DNA of 64,000 nucleotides from Acidobacteriota bacterium (GTDB lineage Bacteria; Acidobacteriota; Blastocatellia; HR10): NCBI GenBank assembly GCA_030550025.1, contig JAUQQC010000004.1, positions 238,401 to 302,400 of the forward strand, read 5' to 3'. Shown piece by piece: positions 34,646 to 42,889 of this stretch (position 1 is its first letter; each line of letters starts with the position of its first letter). The notes under the pieces were generated by a model. It saw only the letters and a program-made list of their open reading frames with translations, ran no database searches and was not told where the DNA came from. The position numbers and the translations under genes were made by a program.

Positions 34646-36712
34646 TCAAAACGCGATCTTCAGGCTGCCGGTCAGCGTATGAGCGCGGTAGTCTTCCAGG
34701 GCGAGTCCCTTTTGGTTGTATCCGTACCAACGCCATCCGACGCTCCAGGTGAAGCGCTTCGGGAACGTGTAGGCGATCATCCCCCGCGGCTGATGGAAGT
34801 TGAGGGGGAGCGTCCCCTGCGCGTTCACTACGGAGTAGCCGAGGGCGAGCCGGAGGTTGCGAAGCGGGGAGAGGATGAGGTCGCCGTCCACGAAATTGTC
34901 GTTCGCCGTATATTGTGAGGACTCGATCGTTCGCAGGCGCGGATGGAGGACGAGGATCGCCGACGTGATGTCCGTGCGCGTATAGCTGAGCGAGAGGGCG
35001 CAGCGTTCACCGGGCGTCCACAAGGTCGTGAGCGTCAGGCCGCGATTTCGCTGCACGCCGTCCACAAGCGGATTCGGGTTGCGCGCATCGGTCACCAGAA
35101 GTTGGAGGCCAAGCGTGAGCGAAGTGATCGGTCGGTATTGGGCGCGAGTGCGGAGTCGCGTGAAGCGACGCGGAGCCACTCGGGTGAAGACGGTGTCGCT
35201 GGAGCCCCGTTCGATCTGGGCGAAGAGGCGAAGAGCGGGAGTCGCGCGAAGGCTGAGGCCGCCGAGGACGGCATGCGCGTTCAACTCCGATTCTTCGCGT
35301 TCGCCCGCCTCGGGTCGGAGAAGCGAAGCCCGCCGATGGGTGAAGCGATGGCCGGCGCGCAGGATCAGATGCGGCGTGAGTTCTACGGCGCCCTCGACAT
35401 AGTTGGCGAACGAATCCACGGACGTATGCGCGCCGAGCCATTCCGCGACCACGCGCGTTTGAGGCGACGGGAGGGGGCCGCGCAGATCCGCACTGAGCTG
35501 TTGCTCGGTGCGCGTGCGCACATCTCCGGCGATGGTGAAGTGCTGGAATCGTGTGGTGTTGGTGAAAGTGAGGCGCCGATGCGGACGATAATTCACGCTC
35601 GCGTCGGCCAGAGCGTTAGGGCGCGAGGCGTGAGCGAGGCTCGTCGAAGTTTGGGCCGTGACGTATCGAAGGGCGGAGAGATCGAAAAGGGTGCCGGTCG
35701 CCCGCTCCTGGCGCGTGAAATCTAGGTTGGCGTCACTATAGGCGAAGCGTCCGCTCAGCGAGAACGTGCGATGGAGATGCCCGTGAAGCCCAAGGCGCGT
35801 CGTCGGCACCAGGCCGCGAATCCCACTGTCGCGCGCGAACGTTTGCAGAAGAATTTGCTGGGGATTGGCTGAAGTCGGATTGGCCGGATTCGTACTGTTT
35901 CCCAAATTGATCGCCCCTTCGGGCTGACTCGTGTGGATGTCGTTTTTGAATGCGCGAAAGCCCTGCTCCACCGTGAGGCGCAAGCGCCCGAGCCGAACGT
36001 CCACGCCCACGCGGTATTCGTCCATCGTCGTGCGCGGCGGGTCCAGGAGCACGAATTCATCCAGGCCAATCGGGAACGTCGTGAAGGCGGATCCGAATTG
36101 CGTATTGCGTTCATACGCGAGATGGATGCGGAAATCGGCATCGGGGAAGAATGTCAGGCGATATTCCGATCGGCGGCGCGCAGCGTCCATGCTATGTTGG
36201 CCGAGCTGCTCTCCGCGCCCAAGCAGCGGATTCGCGAAGGTCGGCAGGAAGTTGTAGTACACGATCCGGCTGTAGCCGAAGTCAAAGCGGTAGAGGCCGC
36301 GTTTCTCCACGCGTAGGCTCGCCGCGTTATACGGATCGCCCCCCCAGCTCGTCATGCTATAGGTGAGCAGATCGAAGAGCGATCCGGTATTCTCCGGATA
36401 CCGAGAGGTGAAGGAGAGGCCAAGCAGGCGCAATCCCTCATCCAGATTGATCTGGCTGCGGTAGAGGTCGCGATTCCCCCCCAGAAAGAGCTGGCGCCAG
36501 CCGAATTCCAGTTCGCTCTGCGCGACCATTCTTCCCAAGCGAAGGCCTTCCTGTGCCGGTTGCGCAGCGCTCTCCTGGGCGCGCAGCTCAACCGTGATCA
36601 GCACGAAGAGGCCGACGAGCACGGCGAGGACGAGCCACCTTCTCGCACGCGGTACGAATCGGGACGTCAAAAGGGTGGGGCAAGCGTTGACCCGACGGAT
36701 GAAAGCGCGCAT
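34646..36712 (-). CDS. MtrB/PioB-like outer-membrane beta-barrel
   Basis: Predicted barrel of 688 residues that in MtrAB/PioAB systems sheaths a decaheme cytochrome and lets electrons cross the outer membrane. A long signal (WLVLAVLVGLFVLITVELRAQ) is followed by alternating amphipathic strands rich in Arg, Tyr and Thr throughout, ending LTGSLKIAF with the C-terminal Phe typical of BAM substrates. The gene starts 9 bases after the decaheme cytochrome gene with AGGAGGGGGAT upstream. The N-terminal CxxC of Shewanella MtrB is missing. Assignment rests on size, barrel character and direct linkage to a decaheme MtrA/DmsE-type gene; a generic porin is the alternative. Confidence 0.75.
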   Translation of the reverse strand: MRAFIRRVNACPTLLTSRFVPRARRWLVLAVLVGLFVLITVELRAQESAAQPAQEGLRLGRMVAQSELEFGWRQLFLGGNRDLYRSQINLDEGLRLLGLSFTSRYPENTGSLFDLLTYSMTSWGGDPYNAASLRVEKRGLYRFDFGYSRIVYYNFLPTFANPLLGRGEQLGQHSMDAARRRSEYRLTFFPDADFRIHLAYERNTQFGSAFTTFPIGLDEFVLLDPPRTTMDEYRVGVDVRLGRLRLTVEQGFRAFKNDIHTSQPEGAINLGNSTNPANPTSANPQQILLQTFARDSGIRGLVPTTRLGLHGHLHRTFSLSGRFAYSDANLDFTRQERATGTLFDLSALRYVTAQTSTSLAHASRPNALADASVNYRPHRRLTFTNTTRFQHFTIAGDVRTRTEQQLSADLRGPLPSPQTRVVAEWLGAHTSVDSFANYVEGAVELTPHLILRAGHRFTHRRASLLRPEAGEREESELNAHAVLGGLSLRATPALRLFAQIERGSSDTVFTRVAPRRFTRLRTRAQYRPITSLTLGLQLLVTDARNPNPLVDGVQRNRGLTLTTLWTPGERCALSLSYTRTDITSAILVLHPRLRTIESSQYTANDNFVDGDLILSPLRNLRLALGYSVVNAQGTLPLNFHQPRGMIAYTFPKRFTWSVGWRWYGYNQKGLALEDYRAHTLTGSLKIAF

Positions 36713-36721
36713 ATCCCCCTC

Positions 36722-37747
36722 CTACTGGAAGAAGAGGCGGTTGACGTTCGAGCCATGGACCTTCACATGGCACGTCGTGCAGCTTTGAAAACGCGGTTGC
36801 CGAATGTCGTGAAAGGCGGGCGGCTCCGATCCCAGAATCCCCGGCGTGGCTGTGTGGCATTCGAGACAGAGCTGGTGCACGCGCGGACGCGTGAGGAGCC
36901 GGGGATTATTCGAGCCGTGTGGGACATGACAGATCGCGCAGCCTTCGAGCTTCACCGGCACGTGCTCGAAGACGAACGGCCCTTGTTTATCCGTGTGGCA
37001 CTTCAAACAAATGGCATCGGTTCCACCCAGGACGTCGCGGGTTTGCGCCACGTTGAACCCCCCGTGAGGATTATGGCAGGTCGTGCAGCTCATCCCCCCT
37101 TCGTGGACGCGATGCCGGAAGGGCTTGGTGAAATCCTGGCGGATCTCGCCATGACATTCATAGCACAGCTCGGGCAGGCGCTTCGCCAGAAGGTCTTCGA
37201 TGAGGACCGGCGAGTGCGAGGAATGGCAATCGGCGCACGCGACCTGACTCAGGCCGTGCTCGGATTGGCGGAAATTATGACGCTCCTCCTGCCGTTCGTG
37301 ACAGGCGAGACAACGCGCATTCTGTTCGGAGACGGAGCGTCCGCGAAACGCGAAGATCTTCGTCACGTCGCCGCCGCTCTCGACATGTTCTCGACCCGGT
37401 CCGTGACAGGCCTCGCAGCCCTTCTCCGACTCCATGTATTTCGGGCTGCTGATGGTCAAAAAGTGCGCCGTTCGGGCGAAGTGCGCGTAGAGATCCTCGT
37501 GACACATCTTACACGTTTCGGAGCCGACGTAAGGGCTCTCCGGTTGCTGCGGAGCGAGGCGCGGCTCCCTCGGCGCGCCGACGTTGGGCATTGCGGCAGG
37601 CCGCGTTCTCGGTCGCATCGTTTGTTCGGTGCCGAGGACGATGCCGAGCGCGATCCCGAAGATCAGAAGGGCGAGAACGCTCGAGCGGGCGAGGGCGCAT
37701 CCGAGGTCCCGCATCGTGCGCGAAAGCAAGCGGATGGAGGAAGTCAT
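36722..37747 (-). CDS. Decaheme c-type cytochrome, MtrA/DmsE/PioA-like
   Basis: Periplasmic or barrel-embedded electron carrier of 341 residues. A membrane-type signal (SSVLALLIFGIALGIVLG) precedes ten CxxCH heme sites (CKMCH, CEACH, CLACH, CADCH, CYECH, CTTCH, CLKCH, CAICH, CLECH, CTTCH), fairly evenly spaced from about residue 80 onward. Ten hemes, ~340 residues and an adjacent barrel gene match MtrA/DmsE/PioA. The start follows ACGAGGTGAACG, which overlaps the end of the NapC-like gene (3 bases apart). It would pass electrons between periplasmic cytochromes and the outer face. Confidence 0.88.
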   Translation of the reverse strand: MTSSIRLLSRTMRDLGCALARSSVLALLIFGIALGIVLGTEQTMRPRTRPAAMPNVGAPREPRLAPQQPESPYVGSETCKMCHEDLYAHFARTAHFLTISSPKYMESEKGCEACHGPGREHVESGGDVTKIFAFRGRSVSEQNARCLACHERQEERHNFRQSEHGLSQVACADCHSSHSPVLIEDLLAKRLPELCYECHGEIRQDFTKPFRHRVHEGGMSCTTCHNPHGGFNVAQTRDVLGGTDAICLKCHTDKQGPFVFEHVPVKLEGCAICHVPHGSNNPRLLTRPRVHQLCLECHTATPGILGSEPPAFHDIRQPRFQSCTTCHVKVHGSNVNRLFFQ

Positions 37748-37750
37748 CGT

Positions 37751-39226
37751 TCACCTCGTGCCGTTGATGTTCTCCCGAATGTTGAGCTGCTGCAGGATCG
37801 GCGGATTCGGCTCTTCGACCGCCAGGAGCGTATGACAGAGGTCACAGCTTTGGCTGATCGTCCGCCCGTCCTTGCTCACGTGCTGCTCGTCATGACAGCG
37901 GAAGCAGCCGGGGAAATGGGTATGTCCGAGGTTATCAGGATACGTCCCCCACGTCACCTTCATCGAGGGGAAGACATTCCGACGATAGATGGCGTGTAGC
38001 TCGCGGATCGCCGTTTCGATGGCCTCGCGGCGGGAGTGGAAGAGATCGGGATACTTCTCCTGATAGAACGCGCGGACGCGCCGGGCGATCTCTTCGGCAG
38101 CGTTCCCCGGTGTGTCCGCGACCGCGCGTAGGACTTCGACGCCGAGCTTCTTGATGTAGGGCAACGTGCGATCAATGCGACCGGCCGCCAGCGCTTCATC
38201 CATCGCTTGATCCGGGAGCTTGAAGATATGCGTCGGGCGATTGTGGCAATCGATGCAATCCATGATGCGGCGCTCGGCGCGGGCGAGCTGCTCGGGCGTC
38301 ATGCGCGCGTCCTGAGCGATGAATTCCGTGACGCGTCCGTCGGCTTCGCGCACCTGAATCCACGGGATGATCTGCCGCTGCTTGTCCGCCGCGATGTAGA
38401 TCGTTTGTCGGTTCGGGGCGATGTGCCAGCTATGGATACCTCCGTGGCCGGCCGCACCGCCACCGATGTGCATAAGGAGGACGGTCTTGAGGGGCGTATT
38501 CACTTCATCCTCGGCGAAGCGGGTGATGATCTTGACGCGATCTCCAGTGAATTTCTCCGGCCAGTGACATTGCTCGCATGTATCGCGTGAGGGGCGCAGG
38601 TTTTCGACCGGCGTCGGGATCGGGCGCGAGTACGTATTGAGCGCCGTCGCGAAGACCTGTCCCACGCCCGAGAGCTTCGAGCGGACGAACCAAGGGGCTC
38701 CGGGACCAATGTGACACTCGACACATTTCACGCGCGAGTGCGGCGAGCCGAGATAGGCCGTGTATTCCGGCTCCATGACGGAATGGCACACGGTGCCGCA
38801 GAACTCGACCGAATCCATGTAGGTCACGCCCTTGTACGTCGTCAGGGAGATGATCAGGAGATTGATGACCGTGAGGACGCTCACGATCCCGGCCGTGCGG
38901 CGCACCGACGCGCGATTGAAATCAAGGCGCGGATACGGCTCGCGTGGTGTCGGGTTCGCTGGGGCGCCGCGCCGCAGCGCTTGCTTTCGCTCCCAATACA
39001 GGCCCATGGGGATGAGTAGAAGCCCGAAGACGAACACTCCCGGCAGGACGAGGAACGCCATGATCCCGATATACGGCGTGTCATAGAAGCCGAGCAAGCC
39101 GAGGATCATGAATGCGATGATGAGCAAGGCGCTGATGGTCGTGAGCGCTCCTCCGAGGGCCGTGATCCAGTTTCGGCCCACTAAGCGCATCAAGTCCCAA
39201 AACCACAGGTGCAGGCGTTTGATCAT
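37751..39226 (-). CDS. NapC/NirT-like membrane multiheme cytochrome c
   Basis: Inner-membrane-anchored quinol dehydrogenase-type cytochrome of 491 residues. Three hydrophobic segments in the first ~135 residues (around ALTTISALLIIAFMILGLL, GIMAFLVLPGVFVFGLLLI and GIVSVLTVINLLIISL) precede the heme region. Five CxxCH sites are present (CVECH, CEQCH, CIDCH, CFRCH, CDLCH), and the first site is an unusual CGTVCH with three residues between the cysteines, followed by SVM with a possible Met ligand as in NrfH/NapC. It likely exchanges electrons between the quinone pool and the decaheme cytochrome. Its ATG overlaps the stop of the upstream gene (ATGA). Confidence 0.88.
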   Translation of the reverse strand: MIKRLHLWFWDLMRLVGRNWITALGGALTTISALLIIAFMILGLLGFYDTPYIGIMAFLVLPGVFVFGLLLIPMGLYWERKQALRRGAPANPTPREPYPRLDFNRASVRRTAGIVSVLTVINLLIISLTTYKGVTYMDSVEFCGTVCHSVMEPEYTAYLGSPHSRVKCVECHIGPGAPWFVRSKLSGVGQVFATALNTYSRPIPTPVENLRPSRDTCEQCHWPEKFTGDRVKIITRFAEDEVNTPLKTVLLMHIGGGAAGHGGIHSWHIAPNRQTIYIAADKQRQIIPWIQVREADGRVTEFIAQDARMTPEQLARAERRIMDCIDCHNRPTHIFKLPDQAMDEALAAGRIDRTLPYIKKLGVEVLRAVADTPGNAAEEIARRVRAFYQEKYPDLFHSRREAIETAIRELHAIYRRNVFPSMKVTWGTYPDNLGHTHFPGCFRCHDEQHVSKDGRTISQSCDLCHTLLAVEEPNPPILQQLNIRENINGTR

Positions 39227-41343
39227 CGGACTTCCTCTCCCGACATGTCCGCATCCGAGTGCGGATTCCCAAGGGCATCGGCCGAACTCCCCACAGGACC
39301 CTCGGAAGACGTGAGCGGATTTGCGGCGATCCTCGTGTCTTCAGAGGCGGCATCGTGGGGAGCGGCTTCGACGGCTTCCGTCGTGCCGGCGGCTACAAGA
39401 CGCGCGTAATCGAGCGGATGCTCGTGCTGATACCATCGGGCCGAGACGCGCCCATCGAGCCACGCCCAGTTCATGGGATAGACATCCGGATCGAAGATGA
39501 CGTGATAGAAGTGCCAGACGAAGATGGCGAGCGTCGCCAGCACGGCCTCGTAAAAGTGGATCGCGAGAGCGACGTCCACGGTCCATCCTGGAAGCCATCG
39601 CGTCGTCTGCGCTTTGAACCACACCATTAATCCCGTCGCGCCCATGATGATCGTACCCCAGACGAGCGCCCAGTATTCGAACTTCTCAACATAGCTGCAC
39701 CGATCGAACGACGGGCGATGGGCACTTCGACCGAGGTAGTATCGCACATTCTGAACGAGATCGGCGAGATCTTTCCGCTGTGGGCGCATGTCGCGCCAGA
39801 CCTGTCGGCCTTCGGACGTCGCGATGAGGTAGACCAGATGATAGGCCCCGATGCCGAGCAGCATGACTCCGGCCACTCGGTGGGAGATCCGACGAAAGCT
39901 CTCGCTGGAGCCGAGCAGCCACGCCAACCAGGAATCCGGATATTTCAACGCGAAGCCCGTGAGCACGAGCGTGAAGAAGCTCACCAGAAGGAGGAGGTGT
40001 TGCCACCGTTGTTGCGACGTCAGGCGGAGAATCGAACGATCTTCGAGCGCGCGCCGAGCCAAGGCTTTCTTCCGCCAGATCGCGCCGTTGTGCAGCACCA
40101 TCAAACCGATGGTGATGGCGATGAGCCAGAGGTAGATGCGCCGCACCCAATGCTTGAGGATGCTCCCGAGGTCTTCGGAGACGGGGACTTCGGCGTGGAC
40201 TTTCACGCGCGCGAAATTCTCGTTGGCGCCCGGATGGCACTGCCCGCAGGTGCGCGCAAGATTGGCCTTATGCACCATCGAGCGCGGATCGGAGGAGGGA
40301 AGGATGTTGTGAACGCCGTGGCAGCTGGCGCAGTTGGCGACGACCGTCGAGCCGAGCCGTGAAGCGCGCCCGTGATAGCTATCCAAGTACGTGCGCACCC
40401 GTCCGCCCGGCACGCCGAATTCCTGCGTCAGGCGAACGCCTTCGTGACATTGCCCGCAGGTCGTGCGCGCGAGCGCTTGCTGCGCGACCGAAGACGTCGG
40501 ATCAATGTGTGGCTTGATCAAGTGAATGCCATGGCAATCCGTGCATACGGGCGCTTGCCAGTTCCCCCGGCGAATCGCCTGGCCGTGAATGCTCTCCAAG
40601 AATTCATCGCGGATGTTCGCATGGCACTGTCCGCAGGTCGCCGGCACGTTGAATTTGAAGATGGGCGATTGTGGATCGGCCGCCGAACGCACGTCATGAC
40701 TATGGTGGCAATCGGTGCAGATGGCTGCACGCGTCAAGCCGGCGGCGACCGCTCGCCCGTGCACGCTCTGCTGATAGGAGAAGAACGGTTGGGTGCTGAT
40801 GCCGGCCGGCTCGATGACGAATTGCACGCCGTGACAAACGCCGCACGTCTGTGGGATGCGCGCGCGATGCGTCTTCGAGCGTGGATCGCTCGAGGATAAG
40901 ATCGTGTGCACGTTACCGTGGCAGTCAGCGCAGCTTGCTCCGCGCGCGCGACCTTCGCGCACCGCCTTCGCGTGCAGGCTTTGCGCGTAGGCCGCTTCGG
41001 CGTCCGGATGGCAAGTGGCGCAGGAGACTTTCTTCGGCGGCGGCTCATGCGGGTAGTCCCGAACGTCCGCGTGACAATCCGCGCAGTCGAAGGCGCCATG
41101 AACCGATGTCTTGAACGCGCGCTCGCTGACGTGAACGCTCACGGTCCGGCCGTTCACCGACTTTTTCAAATCAGGATCATTGTGACAAGCCAAACACTCG
41201 GCCGAACTGAGCGACGGAGTCGGTGCGCGGCGGGCCGTCTGCGCATATGCCGGTAAGCCGAGCACAAGGAGAACCAGAATGAAGGAACCGCGCGCGCATT
41301 CGCGCCGACGAGTTCCGATCACATGCCTCATTCTTCTCTTCAT
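39223..41343 (-). CDS. Undecaheme cytochrome c fused to membrane cytochrome b domain
   Basis: First gene of the cytochrome operon, 706 residues. After a signal peptide (GSFILVLLVLGLPAYAQ) come eleven CxxCH motifs (CLACH, CADCH, CATCH, CADCH, CGVCH, CTDCH, CGQCH, CTDCH, CGQCH, CASCH, CGQCH) in a ~380-residue periplasmic part. The C-terminal ~300 residues hold about five membrane helices with histidines typical of b-type cytochromes (MVLHNGAIW, RISHRVAG, GAYHLVYL, IHFYEAVL, VWHFYHVIF). It resembles the cytochrome b/b6-type subunits of quinone-linked dehydrogenases. Start ATG 41343 is chosen because AAGGTGAG lies nine bases upstream; TTG 41370 is the longer alternative. Confidence 0.87.
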   Translation of the reverse strand: MKRRMRHVIGTRRRECARGSFILVLLVLGLPAYAQTARRAPTPSLSSAECLACHNDPDLKKSVNGRTVSVHVSERAFKTSVHGAFDCADCHADVRDYPHEPPPKKVSCATCHPDAEAAYAQSLHAKAVREGRARGASCADCHGNVHTILSSSDPRSKTHRARIPQTCGVCHGVQFVIEPAGISTQPFFSYQQSVHGRAVAAGLTRAAICTDCHHSHDVRSAADPQSPIFKFNVPATCGQCHANIRDEFLESIHGQAIRRGNWQAPVCTDCHGIHLIKPHIDPTSSVAQQALARTTCGQCHEGVRLTQEFGVPGGRVRTYLDSYHGRASRLGSTVVANCASCHGVHNILPSSDPRSMVHKANLARTCGQCHPGANENFARVKVHAEVPVSEDLGSILKHWVRRIYLWLIAITIGLMVLHNGAIWRKKALARRALEDRSILRLTSQQRWQHLLLLVSFFTLVLTGFALKYPDSWLAWLLGSSESFRRISHRVAGVMLLGIGAYHLVYLIATSEGRQVWRDMRPQRKDLADLVQNVRYYLGRSAHRPSFDRCSYVEKFEYWALVWGTIIMGATGLMVWFKAQTTRWLPGWTVDVALAIHFYEAVLATLAIFVWHFYHVIFDPDVYPMNWAWLDGRVSARWYQHEHPLDYARLVAAGTTEAVEAAPHDAASEDTRIAANPLTSSEGPVGSSADALGNPHSDADMSGEEVR

Positions 41344-41357
41344 CGAGACCAGCTCAC

Positions 41358-41371
41358 CTTGCATATGCAAG
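41358..41371. promoter_or_regulatory. Perfect palindrome in the cytochrome operon leader
   Basis: CTTGCATATGCAAG is a 14-bp perfect palindrome just upstream of the chosen start of the cytochrome b/c fusion gene, overlapping its AAGG ribosome-binding region. It may be a protein-binding site or chance; no regulator was recognised. Confidence 0.3.
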
Positions 41372-41908
41372 CTGCGTGCCGTCCACGCTCATCTCGCTCG
41401 AACACGACTATCACTCGCAGAATGATCGAGTTAACCGAGACAAGTATAACCGAGCCGAGCGGGGGATTACACCCAGAGCGGGCCTTCTTGCTCAGGACGT
41501 ACGAAGCCAAGAGAGGAAGCCCTCGGGATGGTCCTCAGAGTGCGGTTTCGTGTCGTTGAGGCAGAGTCGCGATGGCACGGACCGAGCGCCCGTCAAACGC
41601 TCTCTTCTGCATCCTTCCTCACAACGAGGATGATGGAATTTCGCCCATTGTGATGGGGGATTTCGCTCAATCTTGGGGCTTATCCCCCAACTTGGGAATC
41701 GGCGCAGGTCCTGGGGAGACTCGCGCGCACGAGCGAAGTGCTTGTTCTATCAGAGTCTTTCGAGCCTTGGAGCTTCGCCCGTTGCTCCTGCGGAATGCGA
41801 TTTGCTAAGGCCCGTGTCACGGGTGAGGTCGCAATGGCCCCACTCGGTTGGGTGTTGAGATGCAAAAATTTTTCGAGTGGGCGAGGGGATTGGGTGAAAA
41901 AGCGTGGG
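41372..41908. other. Non-coding divergent region between cytochrome and oxidase operons
   Basis: About 540 bases without a supportable gene. It contains small inverted repeats, including CCCAT-tgtg-ATGGG (41644-41657) and TTGGGG-N6-CCCCAA (41673-41690), and a TATACT box on the minus strand near 41450 with a poor -35. Promoters for both operons must lie here or nearby, but I cannot place them firmly. Confidence 0.5.
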
Positions 41909-41924
41909 TGTGACTTCAGTCACA
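41909..41924 (+). promoter_or_regulatory. CRP/FNR-type half-site palindrome upstream of the oxidase operon
   Basis: TGTGACTTCAGTCACA fits TGTGA-N6-TCACA, the E. coli CRP consensus, 91 bases before the subunit II ATG. It would fit respiratory regulation by a CRP/FNR-family protein. It is also the first of four back-to-back hairpins, so it may be just part of that array. Confidence 0.4.
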
Positions 41925-41987
41925 GCCTTTGCTGCCAAAGGCGAAGTAAGTTTCGCCTGACGGCGGTGAACCGATCGCAAATCGGTT
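41925..41987 (+). repeat. Row of small perfect stem-loops before the oxidase operon
   Basis: Directly after the TGTGA palindrome come GCCTTTG-ctgc-CAAAGGC (41925-41942), GGCGAA-N6-TTCGCC (41940-41957) and AACCGAT-cgcaa-ATCGGTT (41969-41987). All arms are perfect, with 4-6 base loops. The row ends 27 bases before the subunit II ATG and could be a structured 5' leader or a mosaic of small interspersed palindromes. Confidence 0.55.
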
Positions 41988-42014
41988 TGAGCTACGATTG
42001 CGAGGGAAGGCGCT

Positions 42015-42845
42015 ATGCGTGAGGGAAGCGAGCGATTCAAGCGAACCCTGGAGGGATTCTTCTTCGCCTTCGTTCTCTTCACCATTGCCGTGGCGGGGAT
42101 CGGGCTGGGCGTGCGGCGGTGGCTACCGCCACTTGCCTCTGAACATGGAGCCGGCATCGATCGGATGATTCACTACCTGCTCATCACGGTGGGGGCGCTC
42201 TTTGTCCTCGGACATGCCGCCTTGGGATATTTCATCTGGCGGTTCAGCCGGCAGGAGCGGGTCACCTATCGGTTGGCGAGCGCACGAGCCGAGAAGCTAT
42301 GGTCGCTCGTTCCGGGGGTCGTCATGGCCTTGGTGGCGGAGGGGGGAGTGTTGCTGATCGGGCTTCCAATTTGGCAGCAGTATTACCTTCGTCCGGCTCC
42401 TTCGGACGCTGTGCTGGTGGAGGTCACGGCCGAGCAATTCGCGTGGAACATTCGATATCCCGGAAGAGATGGGCGCTTGGGTCGGACGGATCCTCGGCTC
42501 ATCAGCTACGAGAATCCGCTGGGGATGGATGCGCAAGATCCGGCCTCCCGAGATGACATTGTGCAATTGGGGGTGATGTACATCCCGGTCGGTCGGCCCG
42601 TTCACGTTCGGCTCCGCTCGAAGGACACGTTGCACAGTTTCTTTCTGCCGCATTTTCGCGTGAAGCAAGATGCCGTACCGGGCATGACGATCGACATCTG
42701 GTTCACGCCCACGCAGACAGGCGAGTTCGAGATCGCCTGCGCAGAGCTGTGCGGCTTTGGACATTTTCAAATGCGGGGAGTGCTGCGCGTCCTCCCGCCG
42801 GAGGAATTCGAGCGATGGCTAGCAGCTCAACCGACGTTCTTCTGA
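42015..42845 (+). CDS. coxB: Cytochrome c oxidase subunit II
   Basis: Subunit II of an aa3/caa3-type oxidase; its periplasmic CuA centre takes electrons from cytochrome c. The CuA motif CAELCGFGHFQM has both Cys, the Glu, the His and the Met ligands, and a further His sits in LHSFFLPHFRVKQDAVPG. Three hydrophobic segments (about residues 13-34, 51-75 and 95-120) are seen instead of the usual two. There is no CxxCH, so unlike caa3 enzymes it has no fused cytochrome c. First gene of a rightward oxidase operon; coxA follows 44 bases later. At 276 residues it is complete. Confidence 0.95.
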   Translation: MREGSERFKRTLEGFFFAFVLFTIAVAGIGLGVRRWLPPLASEHGAGIDRMIHYLLITVGALFVLGHAALGYFIWRFSRQERVTYRLASARAEKLWSLVPGVVMALVAEGGVLLIGLPIWQQYYLRPAPSDAVLVEVTAEQFAWNIRYPGRDGRLGRTDPRLISYENPLGMDAQDPASRDDIVQLGVMYIPVGRPVHVRLRSKDTLHSFFLPHFRVKQDAVPGMTIDIWFTPTQTGEFEIACAELCGFGHFQMRGVLRVLPPEEFERWLAAQPTFF

Positions 42846-42889
42846 GGGGGTAAGGCCCTCGGCGATTTTGCGAAGAGGAGGAGGGGGCT

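Noticed and set aside
36560-37999. 479-codon plus-strand ORF
   Set aside because: Lies opposite the barrel and decaheme cytochrome genes; no family resemblance.
41738-42022. 94-codon plus-strand ORF before subunit II
   Set aside because: Runs through the hairpin row with no domain and poor start context.
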